DNA of 64,000 nucleotides from Aulostomus chinensis (taxonomy: Eukaryota; Chordata; Actinopteri; Syngnathiformes; Aulostomidae): assembly GCA_037954235.1 (NCBI GenBank), contig JBBMOA010000012.1:4383501-4447500 (forward strand), written 5' to 3'. Of the stretch, positions 25,798-38,232 are shown one piece after another (positions within the stretch are counted from its first letter, which is position 1; every line of letters begins with the position of its first letter). The position numbers were made by a program, and so were the translations under genes. A model generated the notes under the pieces. It worked only from the letters and a program-made list of their open reading frames with translations, did no database searches and was not told the DNA's origin.

Positions 25798-27388
25798 ATT
25801 GGCTTGGACAATAGCCCTTCCTTTTGCCCCTCCTGCGTCCTGGAGCAACTTTTTAAAAATAGGTACTTCAATCAATCTCTTAGACTAAAATTGTTAAAAC
25901 AGCTGGAAGAAGAAATGAAGTTCGACTTTAAAACAGGGACTGAGGAAACACTCTCAGAGAGTGAGGAACAGCAGAGGCAGGAAAAAGATGAACCCTAACA
26001 AGTCAAATTCAGCCAATCACTGAAAACCCAAGAAGTGGATGAAAAGATAAAGAGAAGTCATCCGGAGTCTGGAAGAGAAATGGAGGGACGAGAAAACGTT
26101 AAACACAAAAGGTTAAACAGAGAACCAGAGGAAATACTCTATTGGCAGTGTGTTGTATTTAGATAAAGAGACTGTTTTGGCTATGCTGACTGTCTCACTC
26201 ACACACACTCACACACACACACACGAACATCGGAAGGAATTATGAGTGGTTTGAAATCATGAATCATTGTAACAAACTCTTATCCTCACACGTGTGACCT
26301 TAAGACGTCTCCCTGGTGATTTCAGCCTCAACTTCCCTAAGGTCTTTTCAAAATAAGACGCCCCGCTGTTGCTCCGACTGCCCTGCAGGACATTGGGGAC
26401 CTGGTGCCTGGTGTGTCACCTCCATACCAGACACTGAATGTTGCGGATGACTAACAGGTGAAGCTTCGCCATCTCCAAACGTTTCTCTTTGTGTTTTTAT
26501 GATTACATTAACATTTCAATGGCCTCTAATGAAATGCAAAAACCTGTGTGATGAAACCAAACAAACGATATCTTTGGAATTAATTTCCAGCATGAATTAT
26601 TTTCCATTCTGGGTGTTTGTTTGTTTGTTTTTTTAGGATGGAGCTTAACTGCTGTCAGTCAAAGAGAGAGTGTAAACACTTGATCTGCCCATGAAATGAA
26701 GCCAGTTCATAGAAAGAAGCTTCTGCATACAAATGTTTAACCTCGTTCAATCCGTTACATGAATGGTATTTGCTAGGGTTGGCAAAATCATCAGTTTGGT
26801 TACTTGTTGACAAAATAACTTGATAGTATTAGTATTAAAAACACGGCTAACTCCTGGTGGTGATTGTGGCCTGATCGCAGAACACGACATAATTAAGGCA
26901 TTCCACTGACTCCACCCGCATGCATGTTGTACAGACCGTTATTGGTCTGCTTGCTCGATGTGGCTTGTGTTCTAAGAAATAACGAGAGTAGAAAACAGTC
27001 TTGTGTGGTTCCGAGTCCGTTCAATCATTCTTTATCCTGTTTTACCGATTAAAATCAGCTCCATGGTCGCGTCTGCGCTGGCTGCAGCCGTCCGTGTGAC
27101 GAATGACCCGTCATTTAAAACCATTAATCTCCTCCGTAATGGCTCTGGCAGGTTTGTTGTCACCACAGATCCTGGAGAGACATGAATTCTGCAGCTCCTC
27201 ATTATTTTGTTCACCTCTGGCCCCGAGGGTGTTGACAGCAAATGAAAAGGCGCGCTTCAAGTTAATCGAAGCTGGTGGAGGAATTGTGAAAATGTATCTG
27301 GGCAGGTGTGTTGTGACCAGGACAAACAGGGGACTGTAAAACGATGAATTATACTGTGAAGACGTCTCATTAGCTGGCTTGGCAGTCT

Positions 27389-27498
<110 letters not shown>

Positions 27499-28860
27499 GG
27501 ATATTTATCAGGTAATGTCGCTGAAGGGACAGTGAGGTTGTGCTTCCTCTTGGAGCAGGCGGAGGGCCGTGGGCCACGTTGAACACCATGGTTCTCAGCC
27601 TGGGGGGACAGTTTAAACGTACATCAGTCTGGTAATCACCATCTCATCTATTGTGTTGTTGTTTTTTTTCCTTTTTTAAGGACTCATTTTGTGACTCTTA
27701 CAAAAACCACAGTGAGAACGAGGGATTGGTGAAATTCAGCCTCGTGTTCCTCACACCGTCCTGCAGACGGACCAACAGTACCAGGGAGGGAGGGCACCAA
27801 AGGCCAGAAGTTAGCAGCCACAAAAGCTGAGGGATTTTTACACTGAAATATTCTTCACATTTGCAGTATTGCCAAAATAAACACTGTGGCCGAGAAAGAC
27901 ATCTTGTTTTTGAGGGTAACACACAGCACAGGCCAAACCTTGATTTGACATTGATGACTTGACAAAAGTATCTTTATGTATTCAACAGTCTGGAATTAAG
28001 GTAGCGACTTGTCGATCGGCAGTCCTTCCACTCGCCCTTTATGAAGCGCAAACGCAGACTAGCGCCAACTGCTGGTCACTTTCCTGGTTACACTGGCAGT
28101 AGGCGACTGTCAGCTGTCGTCTTCGCAGTGTGTTCCGGCGCAGCTGTTTGTCCGAGAAGCAGGTGACACGAGGTGATGCAACAGTCACCATAAAGAGCTG
28201 AAAGCCTTCAACTCGCCAGTGTGAAGTTTTGCTGCCTCTCATTTTATTCAACCATCCTGAAAAACACAAAACACCACCACAAAAAAACAGCACTCCTGTC
28301 CGGGAGATCCGCAGCTTTAGTGCTGCTCACAACAATCTGTGATGTAATCTGACAGCTGAAACAAGAGAGTACAAATTAACATCCTCAATGCAAATTCCTG
28401 AATGTGCTCTCGTATTCCCAGAGGACTGAAGAGAGAAAACCGTTAACAGCGCGTTCAGGAATGTCACCATACGGCACAGGATCCTGCACAATCCTCCTGC
28501 AGGTCAACAGACTCTCTGAAGGAGGCTCTATTTGTAGCTGTCGATTCATTGATGTTACGTGTTTCGCTCGGCGTGTTCGTTCCATATCTCCGTGTTCTGG
28601 GTGCAGCCATTGATGACTGAGAGCACCTGTGTGAAGGTGTGGGCTGGGCTTATGTAAGCGGCCCACACACCCACACACACACACAAACACACACACTCGC
28701 TTCCTGGTGCAGGATGAGGGCTGAAAAATTCCCAGAATTTTTGGCGTACGAGGAATATCAGGGAATTAATGGGAATAAACTGGAAATGTATATTAACTGT
28801 ACTGAACTTGTCATTCAAATATAAACATCCTCTATTCTATCATAAAGATATGCATGCAAC

Positions 28861-28975
28861 CTTTATTTATTTATACATATATATATTTATATATTAAATA
28901 TATATTTAAAAAAATATATATTTAAAAAAATATATATTAAAAAAAAAAAATTAATATATATATTTTTCTAAATGC
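28861..28975. repeat. AT-rich low-complexity block
   Basis: More than 100 bp almost entirely A/T, with repeated ATATATTTAAAAAAA units. Flanked on both sides by motifs built on GGGAATT and TTCCATGGAA (28720-28800, 29180-29280), together resembling a decayed palindromic repeat. Confidence 0.8.
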
Positions 28976-29209
28976 CACCATTTACTACATCTACTTGTTG
29001 GTACAACGTGAATGGATTCCCTCATTGAACAACAAAGGACAAGGAATGTCAACCCTTTCTTATCGTGATGCCTCCTCCCCTGCAGAAGCGTGCTAATAAC
29101 CTGTGCATGTGATGGAAGAATCCACGGTGCTTGGTTAAAAAGTTGGTGTCTAAATTCCCCCAAAGATCAAGTTTATGCCTGATGATTCCTAGGAATTTCC
29201 ATGGAAATG

Positions 29210-29233
29210 AAAAAAAAAAAGGGGGGGGGGGGG
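29210..29233. repeat. Poly-A followed by poly-G homopolymers
   Basis: About eleven A then thirteen G. Confidence 0.9.
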
Positions 29234-31473
29234 ATCTCCCGAAATCCCTGAGTTTAACTTCCCATGGAAAATTCCTGTGGATCTCAGCGTCCTGGTAGGT
29301 TTCCCAAAATGTTTACATTTTCCTTTCAACACATATCAAGGAACAAACAACTTCATTTGATTCATATTCTCTTTAATATATCTTAAAAATGGATATACAA
29401 TCTGAGAAAGAACAGGTCATCAATCCTCCCTCCTGGCCCACAACTGGAATTAGCTCAAGCAGACATAATTCCCAAATACGCCATCCAAGGGGCAAAAAAA
29501 AAAAAAAACATACCAACAAAACAAAAACAAACACTCTTTACTGCCAAAATAAAGGACATGCAAGGTAACGTCGTGGTGTTAGTAAGGCTGAGATTAAATA
29601 CGAGTACTGGGCAAACACAGCCATCACAACCACGGTCCCGCTTCACATTGTCTTAGTTTGAGTAGGTAGTCACATGGGCCTTCCAGGTTCGGAGAATGAC
29701 GGCAAACACCCACAATCGCATTAGCTTGGTCGTGCTGTCAAGTCCTTTATTTTGGCGAGCAAATTGTATCTGTTGTTGTTTATTTTCAAGAAGAAAACAA
29801 TAATTTAAGCTGTTGAACTCTGGGCCAGAATATGTAACAAAAAGAAGGGCGAGGGGGAGCCAGAGCATGCTAACGTTGTTTCACCACATCATCCTGGGAC
29901 TGCCCACACACACACACGATCACAAACACACACACACACACACACACTCTCCACAAGCACAGATATTTCACACACCCACACACACAAACCTCAAACATAA
30001 AACTTCAATCTTCAACAATTACATTTGACATCCTTAGTAAAATGCACTGCTGGCAGATCACATCGACTTCGCCTCATGCAGGCTTGTGAACACAAAGCTG
30101 AATGGAGTGAGAACAGTCTCGGTGCTCGGAGGTACGACTCAGACCGGAGGCACAACGCCAACACATGCAACACAAAACACACACACACACGTACACAGAG
30201 CCCACCCTCAGGCTTCTCACGCTGTCACACACAACAACAACATGATGATTTCACTGGTGATGAGTGTAAAATCTTCCAAACGACTGTTTGACGTGACTTG
30301 GTTTGCTCTGGATCTCAATCGGTCACCTGGTCTGGTTCAGTGGGCTAATGAGCACTGCAGCGGGCAAGCTAAGCTACATCAGAGGGCGTTACATTTCCGT
30401 CTTATAAGACTCACCTGGGGTGACAGGCTGCTTCTACTGTTTTTCAGCTGCTAGACGTGCAGAATATCCACACAGAGAACATCCAAGATAGCAGTAGCCT
30501 GTTAGTTAGCTCAGTTTAGCTTGTTTCTGCTAGCAGACTGTCCACGGTTTATCTTAACTCTCAAACAAAAGTTACAGTGTTTTTGTTCAACGCAATCAAG
30601 GCAAAAACCGACGGAGGAGCTTGGCAAACCCTTTGGGGATCACTGCAATGTTCCCAGTGTGACCTAGCTTCACCTCAGACAGGCAGGGGAGTTGTGGGCT
30701 AGCTTCGCACGCCGCATCAACTTCAGGTAGGCGCTAAAGACAAAATTGTCTTTGACAAAAGCAAGTGCTTGTTATCACCTAGTGAGCCAGTGGGTTAGCA
30801 CACTTGTTACCTCCCTGCTCACACAATCTTCAGCCTAGTGGTGAACCAACGCCGGGCACCACCATGCTTCTTTCTCCTCTCTCAGACTCTTGACACAGTA
30901 AATTATACACTGCTCACATGATGCCGATATAAACAGCGGTTCTACTTCAATTATTGTCTCCATTTAAAAACAAAATGTGCTGGAGAAGAGTCGACACCGC
31001 CAACAGATCAAGCAACGTTAGCCGTGCGCTAGCAAGCTGCTTTAGTAGCTTGACTTTTAAGGACATTCGACGTATTGCAGAGACAAACAGCCTCTGTTTT
31101 TTCAGTTCAGCAGCTTCTAAAAACATTTTTCTTCTATAAGGAGACTTAAGCGCCAGAGATGATGTTTGTTTTTCAGTCTGTAGCCCCTCTTATCTGTCTG
31201 GTTCAGTGTGACCGTCTGCTCCGCCACTGATAAATCTTCATGAAAAACATCACATTAATGCAAAGGTAGGTAGAGATATTACACTTGAACTTAATTTGAA
31301 AGATTTGTTTCTCTCTTTTAGTTTCACCTCGCGTCTCCAGGACGAGTGATTAACAATACTGCTGGTGACCAAAATGCAACCTTGTTTTTAGATGGACTTT
31401 AATTCTGTCTGACTGCACTGCACTACGAGTATGTATGAACCTCCTCATCCTCCATGGAAAAAGGTACGTGTGC

Positions 31474-31474
<1 letters not shown>

Positions 31475-31510
<36 letters not shown>
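31475..31510. repeat. (TG)18 microsatellite
   Basis: TG tract followed by GA units. Confidence 0.95.
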
Positions 31511-31512
<2 letters not shown>

Positions 31513-31676
31513 TGAGAGAGAGACGACAGATGGAGGACAAAAGAAAAAAGGTAGGTGAGAGGACAAGCAGCAGGGGAGAAAGGTCAGAGGTGAGGCTTAA
31601 AACAGTTCAGTGCATTTGATTGTGGTAAAGTAGTCGTACTTTATCCCAGTGGAGGTAAAAATACAAAGGTCAGAGT

Positions 31677-31678
<2 letters not shown>

Positions 31679-31709
<31 letters not shown>

Positions 31710-31732
31710 TGTGTGTGTGTGTGTTGTGTGTG
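31679..31732. repeat. (TG)n microsatellite, interrupted
   Basis: TG tract with two TTG interruptions. Confidence 0.95.
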
Positions 31733-32270
31733 CACATGCAGGCAAAATGACAAAAGAACAAAACAGTGCGGGTCATTCAAACGCTGTCTAGTGGCCTGGG
31801 AGCTGGAGGATTTGCAACTCCTGTGTGTACGTGCGTGCGTGCGTGTGTTCACATTAACCACACAAAGTGACATGTCAGTGGATGTATCTGGATGTGAACT
31901 CACAAGCACTTTCTCTTCACCGACACAAACATGGCAGGCACTGGAGAACAGAGAACTGATAGTTAACAAAATTCTTTCTCTCAGTCAATTTTTAAAACAC
32001 CTAAATGCGACTTAGTTTTTTTTTGTGTGTGTTTTTTTTTTTTGCGTCTGTCGAGTCGTCACATCCCTCGCCATTTATGGCCATGGCTTCCCAACAGGCT
32101 CAGGGGCATCCCAGCGAGGCGGCGTCATTCAGTGCCACAACGAACAGACATTGTGGTCACTACTTGATAATTAAAGCATATTATCTGCTGCAGACAAGTC
32201 CTTCCTCCAACACATGATTTTTTTTTTTTTTAATCATTTTAAAAAAAAATTTTGTTCCTGCAATGTGGAG

Positions 32271-32407
32271 TTTATTGCGATTATGTGAACGGAGGGTGGG
32301 GCAGTAGTATCAAGAGGGGGGGAGTTGGCCAAGTTAAGCAGAGGCAAGGTAAAGCAGTTTGGTTGGTTGGTGCAGGCAGATGTAGGTAGCTGCTGCTGCT
32401 GCTTCTA
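32271..32407 (-). other. ube2f: ube2f 3' untranslated region with AATAAA
   Basis: Downstream of the stop on the - strand, AATAAA occurs at 32276-32271, 132 nt past the TGA, next to A/T homopolymers at 32219-32250. This would give a short 3' UTR; longer forms cannot be excluded. Confidence 0.5.
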
Positions 32408-32458
32408 TCATCTGGCGTAGTGCTTGATGTATTCTTGAACCTTATTCCGAAAATCCTC
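32408..32458 (-). CDS. ube2f: ube2f last coding exon (residues 169-184 and stop)
   Basis: The acceptor CCTCCAG is followed by [16 protein letters not shown] and TGA, matching the human C-terminus with conservative changes. The open frame continues upstream of the acceptor, but that part is intron. Confidence 0.97.
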   Translation of the reverse strand, partial: EDFRNKVQEYIKHYAR

Positions 32459-35400
32459 CTGGAGGGGAGAGAAGGGCACAGAGTGGGAATTCAGTAGGGA
32501 AGTCAGAAAAGAAACACTGGCACTGGGCAGACACCTGAAAGAAAAAACGACAGTGACCTGCAAATGAAAAAGAAGACTGTTGAAATACACCTGGCCCCTC
32601 TGGTCCAGGCTCCACCTCCGCCCATACAGATGACACCACGCTGCACCTCAGGGTGACGGGCTGGGTTGCACGTTGCAGAATTCAAAAGAGATCTGAAGCT
32701 TAGTAGGAAGTCAAAGCTCACCGTTTACCGGCTGGTTTAGGTTCCAGTTCTCACCTACGCTAGATCGCGGGTACAAGCGGCCAAAGTGAGTTTCCTCGAC
32801 AACATGGCGGCACTGAGGAACAGCGAGAACTCCTAGTAGAACTACCGCTCCTAAACGCCGAGTCACAGATAAGCTGGACGGATGGATTCAAATAGATGAG
32901 TGTGTGTGTATCCACCATTCTGCAGTCGAGACGATCATGAGCTCATAACGTCTGTGGAAATCACTGGAGCTGAAACAGCGGAACATAGGGTCCAATGTAT
33001 GTGTGTGTGTGTGTGTGTGTTCAAATGCATTTTCAACATCAGCAGGTATCAGAGCGCACTGCCACACCCGTGTAAATTTTCACAAAAACCTGGACTTCTC
33101 CGAGACGCCGTCTGGAGAAAGTAAAACCTTTGTGACCTCAGAAGCTCGAGTCAGGAAAGCAGATGTGAAAATGGAGGCTGTAGCGCAGCCTGATTGCCTT
33201 CAATCAAGGAATATCTCATCATGTCTCGCTGAGCTGACTTTTCTCGGTCTTGTCCCCTCTGGTCATACCCCCCCCATCATGCGCCCTCTAGTATTTCCTG
33301 GCTTCCCTCCATCTCCCCCACCATCCCTCCATCCTTTAACCTCCCCCTCTGGGACCCATTCCTCCAAGTGACATGTGACCTCTGCTCTCTCTGTCCTTTC
33401 CTCGTCTCTGTCCATCTCTTTATCCTCAATGAGAGGAGAGATCTACGTGTGTCTACATCTTCAAATATCAGTTGAATTGTTTCAACATTGGGCTTTAGTT
33501 TAACCACCTGACCTACACCCGAGAAGAGTGTTTAAGACCCCTGCACATGTGACCGGCGTGTGGTTCTCCCCACCTTCATTGTCTATGCGTTGAGCCGATG
33601 GACGGTCGTGTTTTCGTATGTGCGCTCTGGGCTAAAAGCTTGGGCCCCATGGAGAAAGCAATGCAACTGCTCTCTATGTAAAGGGGCCTTTCTACTTCTA
33701 CAGGGGTCTGGCTGTGGCGTGATTACATCACCCAAATGCTAATTGGCGGTGGGGCGTCTGTGCCACTGTGTTGAGTTCTTGTTTCCAACAACGGCGGAAA
33801 TCTAAGAAGAGGTTAAGACAAAGTTTTGATGATTGGCAAAGGTCTCAGGTTGTGTGAAAACTGCAAAGCCATTCACTCTTACCAAAGCACAACACACACA
33901 CACACACACACACACACGTACACACACAGAATCCGTTCACAATTCAACCCTCACACTTTATATTATTTTTCTATTTCCTAACCCATCCATCACCAAAGAG
34001 GTAAGGGGCTATCAAATATTGTCCAGATACACCCTGTGTGCTGCTTCTCAACATGAAATTTGGCGATCATTTCCCCCCGGTGACATCATCACACTGATGT
34101 ACGCCACGGCTCCAGTGGTCAGTTAGTCACGCATGCATCCCTGCAGCTTGTGTGGTGACCAGGATGTGAGCAGGAGATGGACAGAGAACGTGAGGAAAAG
34201 CACAAGTCGGATGGGAGACAGAGATATTCACAGAGGAAAATATGGCTGTGTCTGTGTGCGTGTGTGTGTGTGCGCGTGCGTGTGTTGGAAGACTGAAAAA
34301 CAAAAATGTTGAAAAGTTGGCAGTGACAAAACTTCTGGGGTGATGACAGCAGTTTGAGCGTCCACAGATGGACGGTGGATCCGTGCCGTGGCTGCTGAGG
34401 GAGCTCTCCTGTTGACGGGATCATTTTAATGGCTCTAAACCAGGGGCCGGAGTGAAGCAGCAGCTTTCTGGTCCCTGAGTTGTTCTGGCTTATTTAGGTG
34501 CTACCTGATAACGAAGGAGCTGACGGTGCAGTGCAGACACGGTGCTTCTCACCGGTCACAGCAGCCTCTCCAGCTCGGGTCGTGCAGGGGAAACTACACT
34601 CATATCTGGAATCTCTCAGATGCCGTCTTCACGTTTAAACTCTTAAATCTGCTTGATCTGATTGGATGCCATCCCAAAGGTCAGTGGTTTAGAGAAAACA
34701 TAAATGCTCAAATATTTCCAACTCAACATGGCCCAACGTTTGAATGCCCGGATTATAAATACATGATGCATGGCCTAATGGAACCTCAGGTGCTGAGCGC
34801 AGAGACAAACTCACCAGCCTGGCACGGCGCCCTCCAGGAAGAGTCACTTCAACACTACATGTGTCGGCACAAAGTGCTCGCACACATAAACCATTATACA
34901 CTTCAGAGCGCAGGATGGTGGGAGGAGGGTTTGGTATGAGAGGGAGGCTTTTAAATTGAGTCCTGGTGGCACTCAGCCCTCTTTCTGCAGTGTGATCACT
35001 TCCACCAGGCGAGCTGGCGTTAATGGCCGACCGTCACACATCTGATCTCAAGCAACCCTCAAAATGCCATGCAAATCCCAACCTGACGAGCTGAATGCAC
35101 ATATCTTCTTATCAGTTTCATTTACTACAGGCTGACACCTCATTCACACTGACACGGGCCGACCCGCATGCGTTCGAACCGGGTCGTCGGGATTTTAGTG
35201 TCAATCTAATACACCGATTCTTTTAGTTGACGACATGATTATTTTTTAGTTTTAATGTTTGTTTTGGTTGCTGTCACTTCCTGAATTTCCCGCTCGTTTT
35301 GGTTGTCTTGGGTGCCCTCTCTGCACGCTGTCGTCCTGTTTTCTCGCTGTAGTTGCCGGAACATCAATTATCAAGCCATTTACTCGTCTCCTATTCCTCC

Positions 35401-38188
35401 CTCTTGTTTTCTTCTGTCCCTTCTTCTGTTTCTGGTCCTGCACAGTTCCTTGATTTTCGTCCGTCTGCTGCCTATATAAATTTCATTGCTACTCTTTTGA
35501 ACTGCTGTGCTTCTGTGCTCTTGCCACAGTTCAAAAGATTGACGATCACAAGCTAAATGTTGCCTGATGATTCCTGCGGCTTCTCTCTTGGTCCAAAATG
35601 ACATTTACAAAACCTCAAAATGTGGTGGAACATGATGGGGGTTTTATGCTGGGGGTATGTACTCTGTAAGTACTGAACAAATACTGTATAAGACAGTACA
35701 CAAGTTTTAACTGGACAGTTTTAATATTGTAGCCGAGAGTACTTGACATGTCCGTGGCACAAATTCAACAGTGAATTTTAATTTCATCATTTCAAGACTG
35801 TTTTTTTCTTATTTCTTTCACTTTAGAAGCAGAAAACTTGAGGCTGCAAATTACTTTGGTGTTCATTAGCTTGGAGAATCCAAGTCAAGTCTGCAGTTGA
35901 TTAAAACTTGGTAAGTCACGTCTTCTTTTGGGCCCTATTTCACTGCTGGAGGGCAATTATCTCCCCTCTGCTCAGCGATCTGTACAGGTACTCCAAATAT
36001 GTGGCATCATCAGGGGGAAGGGAATGCAAATGAAACCCTGCGGGTACCAACCACTTCTGTGAAATCTGCTAAAAGTTGGAAACAAAGTAAAGAGAGTCCC
36101 ATGATATACTCAGTAAACAGGCTGTTCAGAGGGGAGAAAAAGAAGGGGAGAGGAGAAGTGTGAACAGGGATAAAAGAAGAGAGAAAAGACACAACAAAGA
36201 ATTCAGAGGTGTGGAAGCCACACTTCCAAGTGTTCTCACACTCCAGTTACTCAGGTCGGATTCCGCATGTTTAGTGAAACTGTCAAACTCCTGACATGTC
36301 AGCAAGGGCCAGAAAGTGGGATGACAAGGACTTTGCAGTATATACTTGACTAGAATCAAAACACAACAACAGCATTACTGCTAGTGTTTCACATTATGCT
36401 CCGTTATTTATTTTCTGTGAATATTTTCCATCATTCCATGATGCTTTGCAGTCTTCCCGGCAGGAAATCTATGCTCAAACTAGTCAGCGCGAAGGCAACT
36501 CTGTTTCCACAATTCTGGAAAGCAAATCTGAAACCGAAGTCATCGACCGATCACATGGATTTGAAAGGTAGTCATCAGTCCTGGTTTGTACCACCGGAGT
36601 TCCTCGATGAACCAAACACATTTCTACTGTACATTCTCCCATTTGTGTCAATGGTGATCATCAAAAATACAAATCCCGTGTTTAGATGAGCATTTTCGGA
36701 AGATCTGCGCGCGTGCAGCGATGCAAAAGTGTGTGAAATTCGATTCTGTCCGCGCGCCAGGCGGCGAGGTGGTGGTGTGGTACACTGCCACACACCACCA
36801 CCATGTGCGCTCACCTGCAAAGAACCCTCCTTCTACTTCTCTCCCTCGTAGCGCGAAATCCAAAAGCAAAACATGGCTAATCCATCATCTGTCACCTCGT
36901 GTGATGCCCATGAGGTTCTCTGCTGCTGTTAGAACGTGTTGTGATCAGCAGGTTATTGGCTGGAGGCGGACTCAGAGGAACCCAACATTTAAAACAGGAT
37001 GAGTTGTGTGTGAGCAGATCTGAGCAGACTTCTGCGTCTTTAGCAATCTAGATGGGAACGCAACGGTGGAGCGTTTTTAAGTTTTCCACTCTGGGGGGTG
37101 GTTACAGTTTTTTACCGTTTCAAGCCAACAAAACGCCATCGCTGTCTAAACCGAAGGCACATCCGTGTCCATATTTTGTCGTTTTCACCCGCGAGCGTTG
37201 TCGTGCAAGCAGGGCGTTACTAATAACAGATATCAGTATCGGCCCTGAAAAAACAATATCCATCAACCAATTACAGTAAAGAAGAGTTCTTACGTTTCCT
37301 GAAGAAAAACTGCTAAACAGACAATGGTTGAGGAGTAGCACCGAGTACAGATACGCACCCTATCATTTCACAGGCCTGATGTGCATCGGCCCTGGAGAGC
37401 AGACCTGCCAGACTGTCCTCGTGCACGAGTGTGTGCTTGACGGCCCATTCACTGTCCCGCCGTCGCTGCGGCTGTGACGACGAGCTGTCACAACATGTAC
37501 CGAAAATAATGAGGTGACTGGAGACACATTTGACTGCAATATTTATGTGTTGACCTTACAAGATGTGACACTGACAAACTATTACTTTGCTGATTTTTGT
37601 TTCGTTTCACAATTTGAAAGTTTTAACACCATTAATTGAAATTAAAAAAATAAATAAAGCTTGAATACCGTATGACTCAAGACAGCAGTTGAATCCATGG
37701 ATTCTTGATTTAAATACGTTTGAAATAAAGAATTCCTTCATTCACTTGTTCAAGGAGAACCTTGCACACGAGCCCATGACCACTCCCCCGCAGTCTAACA
37801 TTTTGTCACCATCTCTACACATTAGCACACTCTCTTAATAAAAAAGCACGTCCATTTGCCATCTGTCTGTTCAGCTGTGGTCCACCTCAGGCCGTGTCAG
37901 TTACGATTCATCCTCCAGGTACAGCCTCTGAGCCAGAGACCAGAGTCCATGACTGGACTGTTTCACCGCGACATGGACAGCAGATTATCATCCAAAGGCA
38001 GAAGAGTTAAGAGTTTGAAGTTCGGCTGCTGCTCTCAGTCTGTTCTGCACTCCATATGGAATTAATAATCAGCGAGCCTTCTTGGTTCTATGATGTCATA
38101 ACCTTGATTTTCCTGATGTCTTTGATAATGAGCCCCAGCGGGGCCACAACAACCAGTGCTCACAGGCAGAAAGAAAGCTGATAGGAGC

Positions 38189-38232
<44 letters not shown>

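Noticed and set aside
34526..34939. 137-codon + strand open frame in the last ube2f intron
   Set aside because: No recognised motif, no splice-site support and ordinary composition; kept as unsupported.
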